DNA of 64,000 nucleotides from the NCBI RefSeq assembly GCF_900185725.1, contig NZ_FYAU01000024.1:248001-312000 (forward strand), read 5' to 3'. The translations under genes were made by a program, and so were the position numbers. Shown here piece by piece: positions 1 to 11,039 of this stretch; positions within the stretch are counted from its first letter, which is position 1, and each line of letters starts with the position of its first letter. Source of the DNA: Stappia sp. TSB10P1A. GTDB taxonomy: Bacteria > Pseudomonadota > Alphaproteobacteria > Rhizobiales > Stappiaceae. The notes under the pieces are model-generated. The model saw only the letters and a list, made by a program, of their open reading frames with translations, ran no database searches and was not told the DNA's origin.

Positions 1-968
1 ACGAGCGCGGCTTCCCGGCCCGCGAGGTCGTGCCTGTCGCCTCCCGTCGGTCGCAGGGTGTCGACGTCTCCTTCGGCGACCGCACGCTGACCTGCCAGGC
101 CATCGACCATTTCGACTTCTCCGATGTCGACATCTGCCTGATGTCGGCGGGCGGCGCCGTCTCCAAGGAGTGGTCGCCGAGGATCGCCGCCAAGGGCTGC
201 GTCGTCATCGACAACTCCTCGGCCTGGCGCTACGACGCCGATGTGCCGCTGATCGTTCCGGAAGTGAACGCCGATGCCATCACCGGCTTCACCCGCAAGA
301 ACATCATCGCCAATCCGAACTGCTCGACCGCCCAGCTCGTCGTCGCGCTGAAGCCGTTGCATGATGCGGCGACCATCCGCCGCGTCGTCGTCTCCACCTA
401 CCAGTCGGTCTCCGGCGCCGGCAAGGACGGCATGGACGAGCTGTTCAACCAGACCCGCTCGGTCTTCGTGAACGATCCGATCACCCCGGAGAAGTTCACC
501 AAGCGCATCGCCTTCAACGTCATCCCACATATCGATGTCTTCATGGAGGACGGCTACACCAAGGAAGAGTGGAAGGTGCTGGCCGAGACCAAGAAGATGC
601 TCGACCCGAAGATCAAGGTCACCTGCACCGCCGTGCGCGTGCCGGTGTTCATCGGCCATTCGGAGAGCGTCAACATCGAGTTCGAGCGTCCGATCACCGC
701 CGAGGAGGCGCGCGACATCCTGCGCGAGGCGCCGGGCGTGCTGGTCGTCGACAAGCATGAGGACGGCGGCTACGTCACGCCTTACGAGAGTGCCGGCGAG
801 GACGCGACCTATGTCAGCCGCATCCGCGAGGACGCCACCATCGAGAACGGCCTCAACATGTGGGTGGTCGCCGACAACCTGCGCAAGGGCGCGGCGCTGA
901 ACGCGGTGCAGATCGCGGAAGTCCTTGTCAATCGCGGCCTCATCACCCCGAAGAAGGTCGCCGCCTGA
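1..968 (+). CDS. asd: Aspartate-semialdehyde dehydrogenase, 5' end outside window
   Basis: Reduces aspartyl phosphate to aspartate semialdehyde with NADPH, the branch point to lysine, threonine, methionine and diaminopimelate. The reading frame is open from base 3, so the true start and roughly the first 20 residues (the first nucleotide-binding strand) lie upstream of the window. The visible part starts in the ERGFPA...ASRRSQG stretch typical of the family. The catalytic cysteine is in NPNCSTAQ, codon at 321-323, and the substrate-side histidine is in PVFIGHSESV. The gene ends with TGA at 966-968. It is cytosolic and reads towards a convergent cytochrome gene. Identification is secure; only the start is missing. 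Confidence 0.96.
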   Translation, partial: ERGFPAREVVPVASRRSQGVDVSFGDRTLTCQAIDHFDFSDVDICLMSAGGAVSKEWSPRIAAKGCVVIDNSSAWRYDADVPLIVPEVNADAITGFTRKNIIANPNCSTAQLVVALKPLHDAATIRRVVVSTYQSVSGAGKDGMDELFNQTRSVFVNDPITPEKFTKRIAFNVIPHIDVFMEDGYTKEEWKVLAETKKMLDPKIKVTCTAVRVPVFIGHSESVNIEFERPITAEEARDILREAPGVLVVDKHEDGGYVTPYESAGEDATYVSRIREDATIENGLNMWVVADNLRKGAALNAVQIAEVLVNRGLITPKKVAA

Positions 969-1042
969 CGCGGCCCTAGGCGGGCGAGGCATCGCTCTGA
1001 CGCGGCCGGAAACGGCCGCGTCCCCTTACCGGGGCACGGCCG

Positions 1043-1411
1043 TCACCGCCGGCGCAGGCTCGCGATATAGGCGCCGATATCGGCGATCTCCCGCCGGGTC
1101 AGCGACATGTCCGGCATTTTCGGATGCGGCGCGGCCAGAAAGGCCGCGAGCTGGTCCGGATCGAAGTCCGGATCGCGCGCGACTTCCGTGAAAGGTGCGA
1201 TGTCGCTGCCCGGCCCCGCCTGGCCCTCCTCCACCAGATGGCACGCCGCGCACCATGTGCGGGAGAGTTCGAGTCCCGTCCCGGCATCCGCCGCCCAGGT
1301 CACTCCGGGCTGCGCTGCCGCGCACAAGCCTGCCACACCGGCGCCCGCAATCCCGGCAAGGGCCATCGCCCGTATCGCGCCGCGACGCGTCCGCGACCTG
1401 TCTCTCGCCAT
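1043..1411 (-). CDS. Monohaem c-type cytochrome, exported
   Basis: A 122-residue protein with an N-terminal arginine-rich region and hydrophobic stretch (about residues 13-35) that fits a Sec signal peptide, followed by one haem-binding motif CAACH (Cys54, Cys57, His58) and a likely axial methionine in HPKMPDM (Met99). This is the layout of a small class I cytochrome c of the periplasm. I take ATG at 1411 as the start because GGAGG lies about eight bases before it; a longer frame from 1435 would place that ribosome site inside the coding region. It stands alone, convergent with asd and divergent from ggt. The electron-transfer partner cannot be told from the context. Confidence 0.85.
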   Translation of the reverse strand: MARDRSRTRRGAIRAMALAGIAGAGVAGLCAAAQPGVTWAADAGTGLELSRTWCAACHLVEEGQAGPGSDIAPFTEVARDPDFDPDQLAAFLAAPHPKMPDMSLTRREIADIGAYIASLRRR

Positions 1412-1535
1412 CCTGCCCACCTCCGCTGCCTTCACTCTGCCCCAACGGAACTGCCAACCGGGGAACTGTCAAGGGTAGCTCTCCGCCGCTTTTGGCGACA
1501 GACTGGTGTTTCCCTTACTGTATCCGGAGGCTGAC

Positions 1536-3299
<1,764 letters not shown>

Positions 3300-3308
3300 G
3301 CAGACCGT

Positions 3309-4541
3309 TCAGGCCGGGCGCCGCCGCATCAACGTCGCGACCAGCAGCAGCACATAGACGCCGCCGAGCAGCATCGGCAAGCCGGAAAGACCGACGAAAT
3401 CGATGGCAAGACCGGAAATCGCCGGTCCGGTGAAGCCACCAACGCCCCACATCACGGCGAAGCCGGCATTGCCGGCGATCAGCATCGCGCCGGTGAAGCG
3501 GCGGCCGAGCTCCATCAGCGCGATCGTGTAGACCCCATAGGCCGAGGAGCCCCAGACGAAGAGCATCGCCCACAGCGGCCACGTCGTGTCGATCAGCGCC
3601 GGCAGCAGCATCGCGCCGGCAATGGTCAGCAGACACAGCACCACCATGACGAGGCGCGGTCCCCAGCGGTCGGCGAGCGTGCCGATCGGCACCTGGAAGA
3701 CGATGTTGCCGACGATCAGCACCGCCAGCGCCGTCGCCACAGAGGTCTCGTCAAGGCCATGGCCGAGACCGTAGACCGGAAACAGCGTCAGGATCGCCTG
3801 GTCGAAGGCGGCGGCGATGCCCGTCACCACCAGCAGGAAGGGGATCAGCGGCGCGACCATGCGGATCGACCCGCTCTCGCCGGCGGCAAAGCGCGGCAGC
3901 CGGTGGCGGATCGAGGCGATCAGCACCGCGCAGATCAGACAGACGGCAATACAGACGACGAAGGGTGCAAGGGTCTGTGTGCCGGTCACCGCCAGCGTCG
4001 CCGGACCCAGCGCGAAACCACCGGCCAGCGACGTCGCATAGAGGCCGAGCATGCGGCCCCGGATACGGTCGGGCGCCAACTGGTTCACCCAGGTCTCGCT
4101 GGAGATGTAGAGCCCGTTGATGCCAACGCCGAGCAGGAAGCGGGCGGGAAACCACAGCCACAGCGACTGCACCGCGCCGATCAGCGCGAACAGCACCGCC
4201 AGCAACAGCGCTGAGGCGATCGCCAGCCGCGCGGCACCGAAGCGGATGGCCAGTTGCGGCACCAAGGGGGCCGAGACGATGAGGCCCAGCGCCATCATCG
4301 CGGCATTGCTGCCGATCAGCCAGGCTGGCGTTCCCTGCCGCTCCAGGATGAACGAGAGCAGCGGATAGGTCAGGCCCTGCGCCAGCCCAAAGACCGCGAC
4401 GAGCAGCAGCACCACCGCCATCGCCGCCCGGTCCAGCGCTTGCGGCACGCGCTCGGCCGCCTCCGGCGCCAGTTGGCCGGGCGCTCTCGCGATTGCCGCT
4501 TGCGGCTGTCCGCAGGTCGCCTCCTCATCCGCCGCGCTCAT
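3309..4541 (-). CDS. Major facilitator superfamily transporter
   Basis: A 410-residue inner-membrane protein with about twelve hydrophobic segments starting near residue 40, after a charged cytoplasmic N-terminus. The loop after helix 2-3 and the LGLYATSLAGGFALGP segment are typical of MFS carriers of the YcaD/YfkF kind; the substrate is unknown. ATG 4541 overlaps the stop of the upstream acetyltransferase gene by four bases (ATGA), so the two genes are translationally coupled. An open frame continues upstream of this start, but it reads through the acetyltransferase gene in another frame and is not coding. Confidence 0.85.
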   Translation of the reverse strand: MSAADEEATCGQPQAAIARAPGQLAPEAAERVPQALDRAAMAVVLLLVAVFGLAQGLTYPLLSFILERQGTPAWLIGSNAAMMALGLIVSAPLVPQLAIRFGAARLAIASALLLAVLFALIGAVQSLWLWFPARFLLGVGINGLYISSETWVNQLAPDRIRGRMLGLYATSLAGGFALGPATLAVTGTQTLAPFVVCIAVCLICAVLIASIRHRLPRFAAGESGSIRMVAPLIPFLLVVTGIAAAFDQAILTLFPVYGLGHGLDETSVATALAVLIVGNIVFQVPIGTLADRWGPRLVMVVLCLLTIAGAMLLPALIDTTWPLWAMLFVWGSSAYGVYTIALMELGRRFTGAMLIAGNAGFAVMWGVGGFTGPAISGLAIDFVGLSGLPMLLGGVYVLLLVATLMRRRPA

Positions 4542-5134
4542 ACGGATCCCGTATCCGTATCGAGATGGCACCGCATGACCGTCACGGTGGCGAAGCCGAA
4601 GACCGGGCGCAGCAGATCGAGCCGGCGCCGCCCCTCGACGACGAAGCCGCGGCGAAGATAGAGCGCCTTCGCCCGAGGATTGGTGTCGACGACGTCGAGC
4701 CGCACCGCGCGCTTGCCCGCGCGCCGGGCAATGGCGACGATCTCCGCCAGCAACGCGCTGCCAACCCCCATGCCACGCACCTCCTCGGCCACTGCGATCC
4801 CGTCCATAGGCAGTACATCCTCCTGCTCCTCCTTGTCGAGCAGGGCGAGACCCGTCATCCGGATCGCCGTGCCGAGCAGGCTGAAACGCCTGCGGAAATG
4901 CCGCCACTTCGGCTCGAACAGCCCGTGGCCGTCGAGACGATAGCCGGCAATGCCGACGACCCGGCCATCGACCAGCGCGATCACACCCCGGTCGCGCTGC
5001 AGATGCGGCGCCAGAAACTCCGCCGCCGCGTCGACGCCGCCGAAAAACGGCCGCAGCTTCTGGATCAGGCCGGCCGCATAGATCCGCGTTGCCGCCATCT
5101 CGTCGCCCGGGCGCACATGCGAAAGCACGTTCAT
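4538..5134 (-). CDS. GNAT family N-acetyltransferase
   Basis: A 198-residue cytosolic protein. The acetyl-CoA-binding signature of the GNAT fold is seen as EVRGMGVGSALL followed by a helix and by DVVDTNPRAKALYLRRGF, the usual C-terminal strand-helix of the fold. The family moves an acetyl group from acetyl-CoA to an amine; the acceptor cannot be predicted. It is the first gene of a two-gene unit with the MFS transporter (4-bp ATGA overlap), an arrangement often found where a toxic or signalling amine is both modified and exported, but this is inference. Confidence 0.82.
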   Translation of the reverse strand: MNVLSHVRPGDEMAATRIYAAGLIQKLRPFFGGVDAAAEFLAPHLQRDRGVIALVDGRVVGIAGYRLDGHGLFEPKWRHFRRRFSLLGTAIRMTGLALLDKEEQEDVLPMDGIAVAEEVRGMGVGSALLAEIVAIARRAGKRAVRLDVVDTNPRAKALYLRRGFVVEGRRRLDLLRPVFGFATVTVMRCHLDTDTGSV

Positions 5135-5320
5135 CGCCAGTCCTCCGCTTCGTCCGACTGCCGGCCAGAGGTCTATTGCAACCTTCGATGCGTATCCGCC
5201 CTGCCCGGCCTTGCAACAAAAATCGCCTTCGCCCGCCGAAATCCCGTCCGTCGACAGGACCCGGACACGGAATCAGGCTATTGCGAAGGATCGACGGTTT
5301 CGCGGAAAGTGGAAAGGGAC

Positions 5321-5809
5321 ATGCCCGACATCGCCCCGTTTCTCGAGTTTCTCGGCTCGTCGCAGCTTGCCCGCACCATGGCGGGATCCGCGAAGCTGCG
5401 CGAAGCCGCCGCCGCCGTACACCTCTTCGGCGCGCTGGTGCTGGTCGGCGCCCTGTTGCCGCTCAACCTGCGGCTGATCGGGTTTTGGCGCAATGCGCCG
5501 CTGGCCGATCTTGCCCGCGTCCTCGGCCAGACCGCCCTCGTCGGCCTTCTGCTTGCGCTGGCGAGCGGAATCGCGCTGATGTCGACACGCCCGTTCGCGG
5601 TCGCTGCCGATCCTGCGTTCCAGGTCAAGGCCGGGATGCTGGCCGCGCTGGCCGTCAACGCGCTGCTGCTGCGTCTGGTTCCGGCCTGGCGGCTGCTCGA
5701 TCAGGTTGATTCGCGCGGCACCATCTCCCGCTTCCGCCTTGCCGGCCTGCTGTCGCTGCTGCTTTGGGGTGCGATTCTCGCCCTGATGCGCTGGCCCGAC
5801 CTGATCTGA
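5321..5809 (+). CDS. Small integral membrane protein of unknown function
   Basis: A 162-residue protein with four strongly hydrophobic segments (about residues 32-50, 62-85, 100-122 and 138-157) separated by short charged loops, including FWRNAPLADLARV. ATG 5321 follows GGAAAGGG, a plausible ribosome site. It resembles the conserved four-helix membrane proteins of the DUF6644 type found in alphaproteobacteria, but I am not sure of the family. It is divergent from the GNAT gene and converges on a small unknown gene. Confidence 0.7.
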   Translation: MPDIAPFLEFLGSSQLARTMAGSAKLREAAAAVHLFGALVLVGALLPLNLRLIGFWRNAPLADLARVLGQTALVGLLLALASGIALMSTRPFAVAADPAFQVKAGMLAALAVNALLLRLVPAWRLLDQVDSRGTISRFRLAGLLSLLLWGAILALMRWPDLI

Positions 5810-5829
5810 CCGCGCCGATGCTGCCGCTG

Positions 5830-6249
5830 CTACTGGGCGCGGCGATAAATGCCGGTATTGATCACCGGCCCCTGGCCGGGCACCACCACGCTCTGCTCCA
5901 CCTCCAGGCTCTGCCCGTCATCGGAAAGCCGTCTCCGGGCCGTCATCAAGGTGAGATCGCCGCGTTTCGCTTCCGAGGTGAGCGTGTACTCGTCCTCGAA
6001 ATAGAGCAGCAGCCTGTCGGCGAGCCCGCTTTCCGACAGGCGCGCGCCCGGCGCACCGGGCACACCGGTGATCTCGCCGCCGATCTCCTCACCGCTCGCC
6101 GAAAGGATCGACATGCGGATGCTCACCAGGCCGAACTCCTCCTCGATGCGGCAGGTAGCGGCTTGCGGCAACTCGCTCTGATCGAATTCGCTCTCGTCGA
6201 GATCAAGGATCCAGGTTCCGAGGAAAGGGGCTATCCGCTCGCTGCTCAT
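5830..6249 (-). CDS. Conserved hypothetical protein
   Basis: A 139-residue soluble protein without signal peptide. It starts MSSERIAPFLGTW and is made of alternating charged and hydrophobic short strands with a C-terminal PVINTGIYRRA, suggesting a small beta barrel of the kind that measures out lipid-like or fatty ligands (the FxGTW start recalls lipocalin-like folds). That reading is weak. The start at 6249 has no clear ribosome site. It is convergent with the membrane protein gene at 5321-5809 and divergent from the SDR gene. Confidence 0.6.
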   Translation of the reverse strand: MSSERIAPFLGTWILDLDESEFDQSELPQAATCRIEEEFGLVSIRMSILSASGEEIGGEITGVPGAPGARLSESGLADRLLLYFEDEYTLTSEAKRGDLTLMTARRRLSDDGQSLEVEQSVVVPGQGPVINTGIYRRAQ

Positions 6250-6384
6250 CGCTGCAATCCGTCTTGAAGGCCTCCTGCGCCGACCGTTGGGGCCAACGCC
6301 TGCTTGCGCGACCTTGTAGCCGCGTTTACCAAGCCTGTCATCGTCTCGCCCGCGCGCGCAGCGCCGCCAGCCGGAGTCCTGCCC

Positions 6385-7092
6385 ATGACCTCCCCTGCCA
6401 CCTCCACACTCGTCGTCACCGGCGCCAATCGCGGCATCGGACTGGAGCTCGTGCGCCGTTTCCTCGCCGACGGGGCCTGGCGTATCCATGCCGCCTGCCG
6501 TGCGCCCGAAAGCGCCATGGCACTGGCCGACCTCGCGGCCGGCCATCCGGATCGCCTGACCGTCCACCCGCTCGATGTGACCGATGCCGGATCCGTCGCC
6601 GCCTTTGCCGAGGCGCTTGGCGAGGCGCCCGTTGACCTGCTGATCAACAATGCCGGCGTGCTCAATCCGCACCAGACGCTCGACGATCTCGACTTCGCCG
6701 CCTGGGAGCGCGAGCTGCAGGTCAACACGCTGGCGCCGATGCGCATGGCGGTGGCGTTGCGGCCGCAGCTTCGGCGGGCGGCGAATCCGCGCATCGTCAC
6801 GATTTCCAGCCAGATGGGATCGCTCGCCCGTCCGCGAGGCGGCAGCTACGCCTATCGCAGTTCCAAGGCGGCGGTGAACAAGGCGATGCAGGGACTGGCC
6901 ATCGATCTCGAAGCGGATGGCATCTGCGTCGTCGTGATGCATCCGGGCTGGGTGCGCACCAGCATGGGCGGCGGCAGCGCCGAGATCGACCCGCAGGAGA
7001 GTGCCGCCGGCATCTTTTCCGTCGCCACCCGCCTGTCGATGGCGGACACTGGCAGTTTCCTGCAATGGAACGGCGAGATACATCCCTGGTAG
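6385..7092 (+). CDS. Short-chain dehydrogenase/reductase
   Basis: A 235-residue classical SDR with the cofactor motif TGANRGIG near the N-terminus, LINNAGV in the middle, and the catalytic YAYRSSK (Tyr-x3-Lys). A serine precedes the Tyr at the usual place (ISSQMGS). The sequence is closest in feel to the CsgA/C-factor-like SDRs, whose substrates are mostly unknown. ATG 6385 is chosen because GGAG lies about ten bases before it and TGANRG then falls at the normal distance from the start. It is not obviously linked to the glycosyltransferase genes that follow. Confidence 0.88.
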   Translation: MTSPATSTLVVTGANRGIGLELVRRFLADGAWRIHAACRAPESAMALADLAAGHPDRLTVHPLDVTDAGSVAAFAEALGEAPVDLLINNAGVLNPHQTLDDLDFAAWERELQVNTLAPMRMAVALRPQLRRAANPRIVTISSQMGSLARPRGGSYAYRSSKAAVNKAMQGLAIDLEADGICVVVMHPGWVRTSMGGGSAEIDPQESAAGIFSVATRLSMADTGSFLQWNGEIHPW

Positions 7093-7193
7093 GAGCCCGC
7101 TTGTTCGACGTCCCGATGCCGACTAACAAGAGCGATGCAGCAGCAGCGGGGCGAGAGATGGCGGCCGGGGGCACGAAACGGACGGAGACGGAA

Positions 7194-8075
7194 ATGGCGC
7201 AAGACCGCGCTCCGGTCTGCGTTCGGATCTGGGGCGGGCTCGGCAACCAGATGTTTCAATATGCCGCCGGCCATGCGCTGGCCAAGCGCCTCGGCGTCGA
7301 ACTGCTCGTCGATCCGCTGGAGCTGGACTTGGCCCATGCCGCCTTCGGTCTCAACGTTTTCGGCCTCGCGCCACGGATCTGGCAGCCCGACACGACCTCG
7401 CTGAAGGCGCGCGTGCTGGGCGCACTGGGGCGCAGCAGCGGCAAGAAGCGGCAGAAGCTGTGGGCCGGTCCGCGCTATGTCCAGAAGGACTTCTGCCACG
7501 GCGACGGCTTTTCCGGCCTCGGCCCCGGCACCTATCTGTCCGGATATTTCCAGTCGGAGCAGTTCTTCGCCGACTGCCGGGATGACATCCGCGCGCTGTT
7601 CTCGCTCGACCACGTCGCCGCGACCCTGGACCCTGCCCGCCTTGCGCTCGCCGACCTGCCCACCAGCGTGTGCCTGCATGTGCGGCGCGGCGACTACGCC
7701 GCCAACGCAAAGACCACGGCCACCCATGGCCTGCTCGGCACCGAGCACTACAGCCGCGCGGCCGGGCTGATGGCGCGCCTGGTGCCGGAGGCGACGTGGC
7801 TGGTCTTTTCCGACGACATTTCGGCTGCCGACGATCTGACGCGCGACCTGCCCCGCCGCATCTTGATCGAAGGCCAGAGCCGCGAGCAGGATCTTCACCT
7901 GATGAGCCGCTGCGCCCATCATGTCATCGCCAATTCGAGCTTCAGTTGGTGGGGCGCGTGGCTCAGTCGCAACCCGGACCGCCACGTCATCGCCCCGCGT
8001 AAATGGTTCGCCCGCGACGAGCTGCGCCGGGTCTATGTCGACGAACTCTTTCCCGCCGGCTGGATTCTGCTCTGA
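7194..8075 (+). CDS. Glycosyltransferase family 11, alpha-1,2-fucosyltransferase-like
   Basis: A 293-residue enzyme with the hallmark GT11 motifs: GGLGNQMFQYAAG near the N-terminus, HVRRGDY in the middle (donor GDP-sugar site), and SSFSWWGAWL towards the C-terminus. Family members add fucose in alpha-1,2 linkage to galactose, usually in surface polysaccharides. ATG 7194 follows GGAGACGG; in-frame ATGs at 7116 and 7158 would add poorly conserved sequence. A family 2 glycosyltransferase follows 65 bases downstream on the same strand, so the pair probably decorates the same exopolysaccharide or lipopolysaccharide. No other sugar-nucleotide genes are nearby. Confidence 0.9.
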   Translation: MAQDRAPVCVRIWGGLGNQMFQYAAGHALAKRLGVELLVDPLELDLAHAAFGLNVFGLAPRIWQPDTTSLKARVLGALGRSSGKKRQKLWAGPRYVQKDFCHGDGFSGLGPGTYLSGYFQSEQFFADCRDDIRALFSLDHVAATLDPARLALADLPTSVCLHVRRGDYAANAKTTATHGLLGTEHYSRAAGLMARLVPEATWLVFSDDISAADDLTRDLPRRILIEGQSREQDLHLMSRCAHHVIANSSFSWWGAWLSRNPDRHVIAPRKWFARDELRRVYVDELFPAGWILL

Positions 8076-8140
8076 GAAACAGGTACTCCCCTGACGGGAA
8101 CAGGCCCTTCTCGGGCCGGGATACGGGGACCTGCGCGCTG

Positions 8141-9091
8141 ATGAAACTCTGCGTTGCCATCTGCACGAGAGAACGGCCGAAGATGCTGCGGGCCTGCCTT
8201 GCCTCCGTCTGCGCACAGGCCGTGCCGGACTGGGTCCGGGCCGAGATCGTCGTGGTCGAGAACCATGACCGCGAGACGTCGCGCTCTGTTGCGGAAGAGG
8301 TCGCGGCCGAGACCGGCTGGACCATCCACTATGTGCTGGAGCGCGAGCTCGGCATTCCCTTCGCGCGCGACCGCTGCGGCACCTTCGCCGAAGGCGCCGG
8401 ATTCGACCGGGTGCTCTATATCGACGACGACGAGATCGCCCATGCCGGCTGGCTGGAGACCATGGTCGAGGCGACCCGCGCCCTCCCTGCCGAAGTCCAC
8501 TATGGCCGTGTCCTCTACACCTGGCCGCCCGAAACGCCCTCATGGATGGTGCCCACGCAGGTCAACAAACGCCCCTCCGGCACGGTGCTGACCAAGGCGG
8601 AAGGCCATAACACGCTGGTCGACACCCGGGTGTTCCGGGCGCGCGAGGCCGGCGGCCTCGGCCTGCATTTCGACGGGTCCATGCGCTTTACCGGCGGCAG
8701 CGATACGGATTTCTTCACTCGCGTCCACGATGCCGGCGGGCGCATCGTCTGGATCCCCGACGCCTTGGTGGAGGAACTCGTCCCGGTCAACCGCACCACC
8801 CTGCGCTGGCAGCTCAGCCGTACCTTCCGCGTCGCCGGCAACATCTCGCGCCTGCACGAAAAGCGCGCCGGCAAGAAGAAAGCCGCCCTGCGCAGCCTGT
8901 TGAAGGGCGTAGGCCGTATCGTCGGCGGCACGTTCCTGTTCGTGCCGGCCGCCGCAAGCTTTGCCGTCTCGCCGGAGGGCGGGCGCCGCCGCGCCTTCAA
9001 GGCCGCCAAGCAGATCGCCTCCGGCCTCGGCTCCCTCGCCTATCTCGCCGGCCACCAGCAGCAGCCCTACGCCAAGGTCGACGGCGGTTAG
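8141..9091 (+). CDS. Glycosyltransferase family 2
   Basis: A 316-residue protein whose first half is a GT-A domain: VAICTRERPKML at the N-terminus, a VVVENH turn, and an acidic metal-binding cluster YIDDDEIA. The C-terminal part has a basic segment and one hydrophobic stretch (VGGTFLFVPAAASFAV), suggesting association with the inner membrane. Acceptor and sugar are unknown. ATG 8141 directly follows the fucosyltransferase-like gene on the same strand and both probably act on one surface glycan. Confidence 0.87.
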   Translation: MKLCVAICTRERPKMLRACLASVCAQAVPDWVRAEIVVVENHDRETSRSVAEEVAAETGWTIHYVLERELGIPFARDRCGTFAEGAGFDRVLYIDDDEIAHAGWLETMVEATRALPAEVHYGRVLYTWPPETPSWMVPTQVNKRPSGTVLTKAEGHNTLVDTRVFRAREAGGLGLHFDGSMRFTGGSDTDFFTRVHDAGGRIVWIPDALVEELVPVNRTTLRWQLSRTFRVAGNISRLHEKRAGKKKAALRSLLKGVGRIVGGTFLFVPAAASFAVSPEGGRRRAFKAAKQIASGLGSLAYLAGHQQQPYAKVDGG

Positions 9092-9118
9092 CGGCAGGGA
9101 GATGACGCGCTTGGCTGT

Positions 9119-9514
9119 CTAATCCCCGGTGCGGCTGTCGTCTGGACGGTCGTGCTCGTAGCGGTGTTTCAGCGGAAACGCCGGGAGCCACGCCTCGCGG
9201 CGGACGGTCCACAATTCATAGGTCGGCGTGAATTGGTCGGGCGCATCGAGCGCGCCGAGATTGATCATCACCTCGTCGCCGCTGCGCCCGAAGACCGGAG
9301 ATCCGCAGCGCGGGCAGAAGAACCGGCCCTGATAGTCGCCGGTCTCGCCCTCGGTGGTCACCGCATCGGCCGGAAAGATCGCCGAGGCATGAAACAGCGC
9401 GCCATGGCTCTTGCGGCAGTCGAGGCAATGGCACAGGCCGACGCGATAGGGGCGCCCCCTTGCCACGAACCGCACATTGCCGCACAGGCATCCGCCTGCA
9501 TGTTGCTGCTGCAT
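9119..9514 (-). CDS. GFA/CENP-V domain zinc protein
   Basis: A 131-residue protein with the cysteine pattern of the glutathione-dependent formaldehyde-activating (GFA) fold: GGCLCGNVRF, LCHCLDCRKSHG and FCPRCGSPVF. These cysteines bind two zinc ions. True formaldehyde-activating activity has been questioned for most family members, so I give only the fold. It stands alone between the GT2 gene (convergent) and the M48 peptidase gene. Confidence 0.88.
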   Translation of the reverse strand: MQQQHAGGCLCGNVRFVARGRPYRVGLCHCLDCRKSHGALFHASAIFPADAVTTEGETGDYQGRFFCPRCGSPVFGRSGDEVMINLGALDAPDQFTPTYELWTVRREAWLPAFPLKHRYEHDRPDDSRTGD

Positions 9515-9545
9515 CTGCGTCTCCCGTTGCCCGGTTCGCCTCCGC

Positions 9546-11039
9546 CTAGTCGACCACCAGCTTCAGCGGCGTGCCGGCCGGAATGACTTCGCCCGGCGGC
9601 GTCTGGTTGAGGATCGAGAACAGCTCCAGCCGGCGCGCTGGTTCGATACCGCTCATCCCGACCGCGAGCCGCTCGGGCGTATCGCCGGCATCGGCCCGGA
9701 TCACCTTGATGCGCAGCGGCCGCAGCCGCGCGATCTCCGTCGGCGTGAGCTGCCGGAAGCTCCTGATCGTCGCCTCGTAGTCGCGGGTAAACGCCTCGCC
9801 GCCGGCTCGCGAGGCGAAGATGAAGCGGTAGCCGGTACGCCCGATGCGGACCACCGCGATGCGGAAGGACCAGCCCTCGGTCACCGCCGAAGCCGTGACC
9901 GCCGGCAGCCCGTTCACCGTTTCCTCGCGCACGCTGTCGCGGATCAGACCGTTGATCCAGCCGCTGGTCATATAGGCGGTGAGCGAGGGGAAATCGGTCA
10001 GATCCGCGCCGTCGAAGCGCAGCGCCGTGCCGTTCGGATTGCTGGCGAGCACCGCTTCCGGGGAGTTTTCAAGCACATAACCCGGCGGCGCGGTGAAGCT
10101 GATGCCCAGCGCCTTGTGCAGGAACGAGCGTCCGCGGATATAGCCCTCCAGCGGATCGTCGCCGTAGAGCATGCCGTCGATCTTGGTGAGATAGGCATCG
10201 CGGTCGCGCTCGCCGAGACCGGGAGCCCCGACCTGCCGCGCCGCGCGTACCGCCGTCTGCACCCGCTCCGGCGTCGTCGGATGCGAGGACAGGAAGTCGG
10301 GCGCGCCCTTGCCCGCCCCTTGCGCGGACTGGAAGGCGGCGAACTGGCCCATGGCGGTGAGGAATCGCGCGGCGGCGAAGGGATCGTAGCGCGCCTTGGC
10401 CAGCGTGCGGACACCGACGGCATCGGCCTCCAGTTCCTGGATCTGCGAGAAGCGGGCGAAGGACAGTTGCGAGGAGACGATGGCCGCGCGCTGCTGGTCG
10501 GGGTCGCGCACCACATTGCCGAGCACCCGCCCGGCCAGTTCGGTCGCCTCGGCTCGCTGCTGACGCTTGATCGCGTGATTGGCCGTGACATGGGCCATCT
10601 CATGCGCCAGCACCGCCGCCACCTCGGACGTATCGGTCGCCAGCGCCAGCAGGCCGCGCGTCACATAGAGATAGCCGCCCGGCAGCGCGAAGGCATTGAC
10701 CGCCGGCGAATTCAGGATGGTGATGCGATAGCTCTGCGACGGGTCGTCGGATGCCTCGACCAGCCGGCCGACCACCTGCGCCACGGCGCGCTCCGCCCCG
10801 CGATCCTCATAAACGCCGCCATAAGTCGCCACCACGCGCGGGTGTTCCCGCGCGCCCAGATCCGAGGCAACTCCCGGCCGCAGGCTGCCCGGCGCCGGCG
10901 TACCGATCTCGATCGGGGTGGTGCCGGAAAACTGGCACGCGGACAGGAGCAGCGCCGAGGCCAGCGCCGCCGCGAGCCGCAGGCGGCGCGGCCGCCGGGA
11001 TCGGTCCGGACGCGTTGCTGTTCTGAAGAGCCTCTTCAC
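9546..11039 (-). CDS. M48 family metallopeptidase lipoprotein
   Basis: A 497-residue periplasmic protease. The N-terminus carries a lipoprotein signal ending LLLSAC, so the mature protein is tethered to the membrane by Cys34 or so. The zinc motif HEMAH is at residues 146-150 and the third ligand lies in ELEADAVGV. The C-terminal third is a separate region ending in a LysM-like stretch (DAGDTPERLAVGM...GTPLKLVVD). This fits BepA/YggG-type outer-membrane quality-control proteases of alphaproteobacteria. Its start codon overlaps the stop of the nuclease-like gene by four bases (ATGA), so the two are co-expressed. Confidence 0.9.
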   Translation of the reverse strand: MKRLFRTATRPDRSRRPRRLRLAAALASALLLSACQFSGTTPIEIGTPAPGSLRPGVASDLGAREHPRVVATYGGVYEDRGAERAVAQVVGRLVEASDDPSQSYRITILNSPAVNAFALPGGYLYVTRGLLALATDTSEVAAVLAHEMAHVTANHAIKRQQRAEATELAGRVLGNVVRDPDQQRAAIVSSQLSFARFSQIQELEADAVGVRTLAKARYDPFAAARFLTAMGQFAAFQSAQGAGKGAPDFLSSHPTTPERVQTAVRAARQVGAPGLGERDRDAYLTKIDGMLYGDDPLEGYIRGRSFLHKALGISFTAPPGYVLENSPEAVLASNPNGTALRFDGADLTDFPSLTAYMTSGWINGLIRDSVREETVNGLPAVTASAVTEGWSFRIAVVRIGRTGYRFIFASRAGGEAFTRDYEATIRSFRQLTPTEIARLRPLRIKVIRADAGDTPERLAVGMSGIEPARRLELFSILNQTPPGEVIPAGTPLKLVVD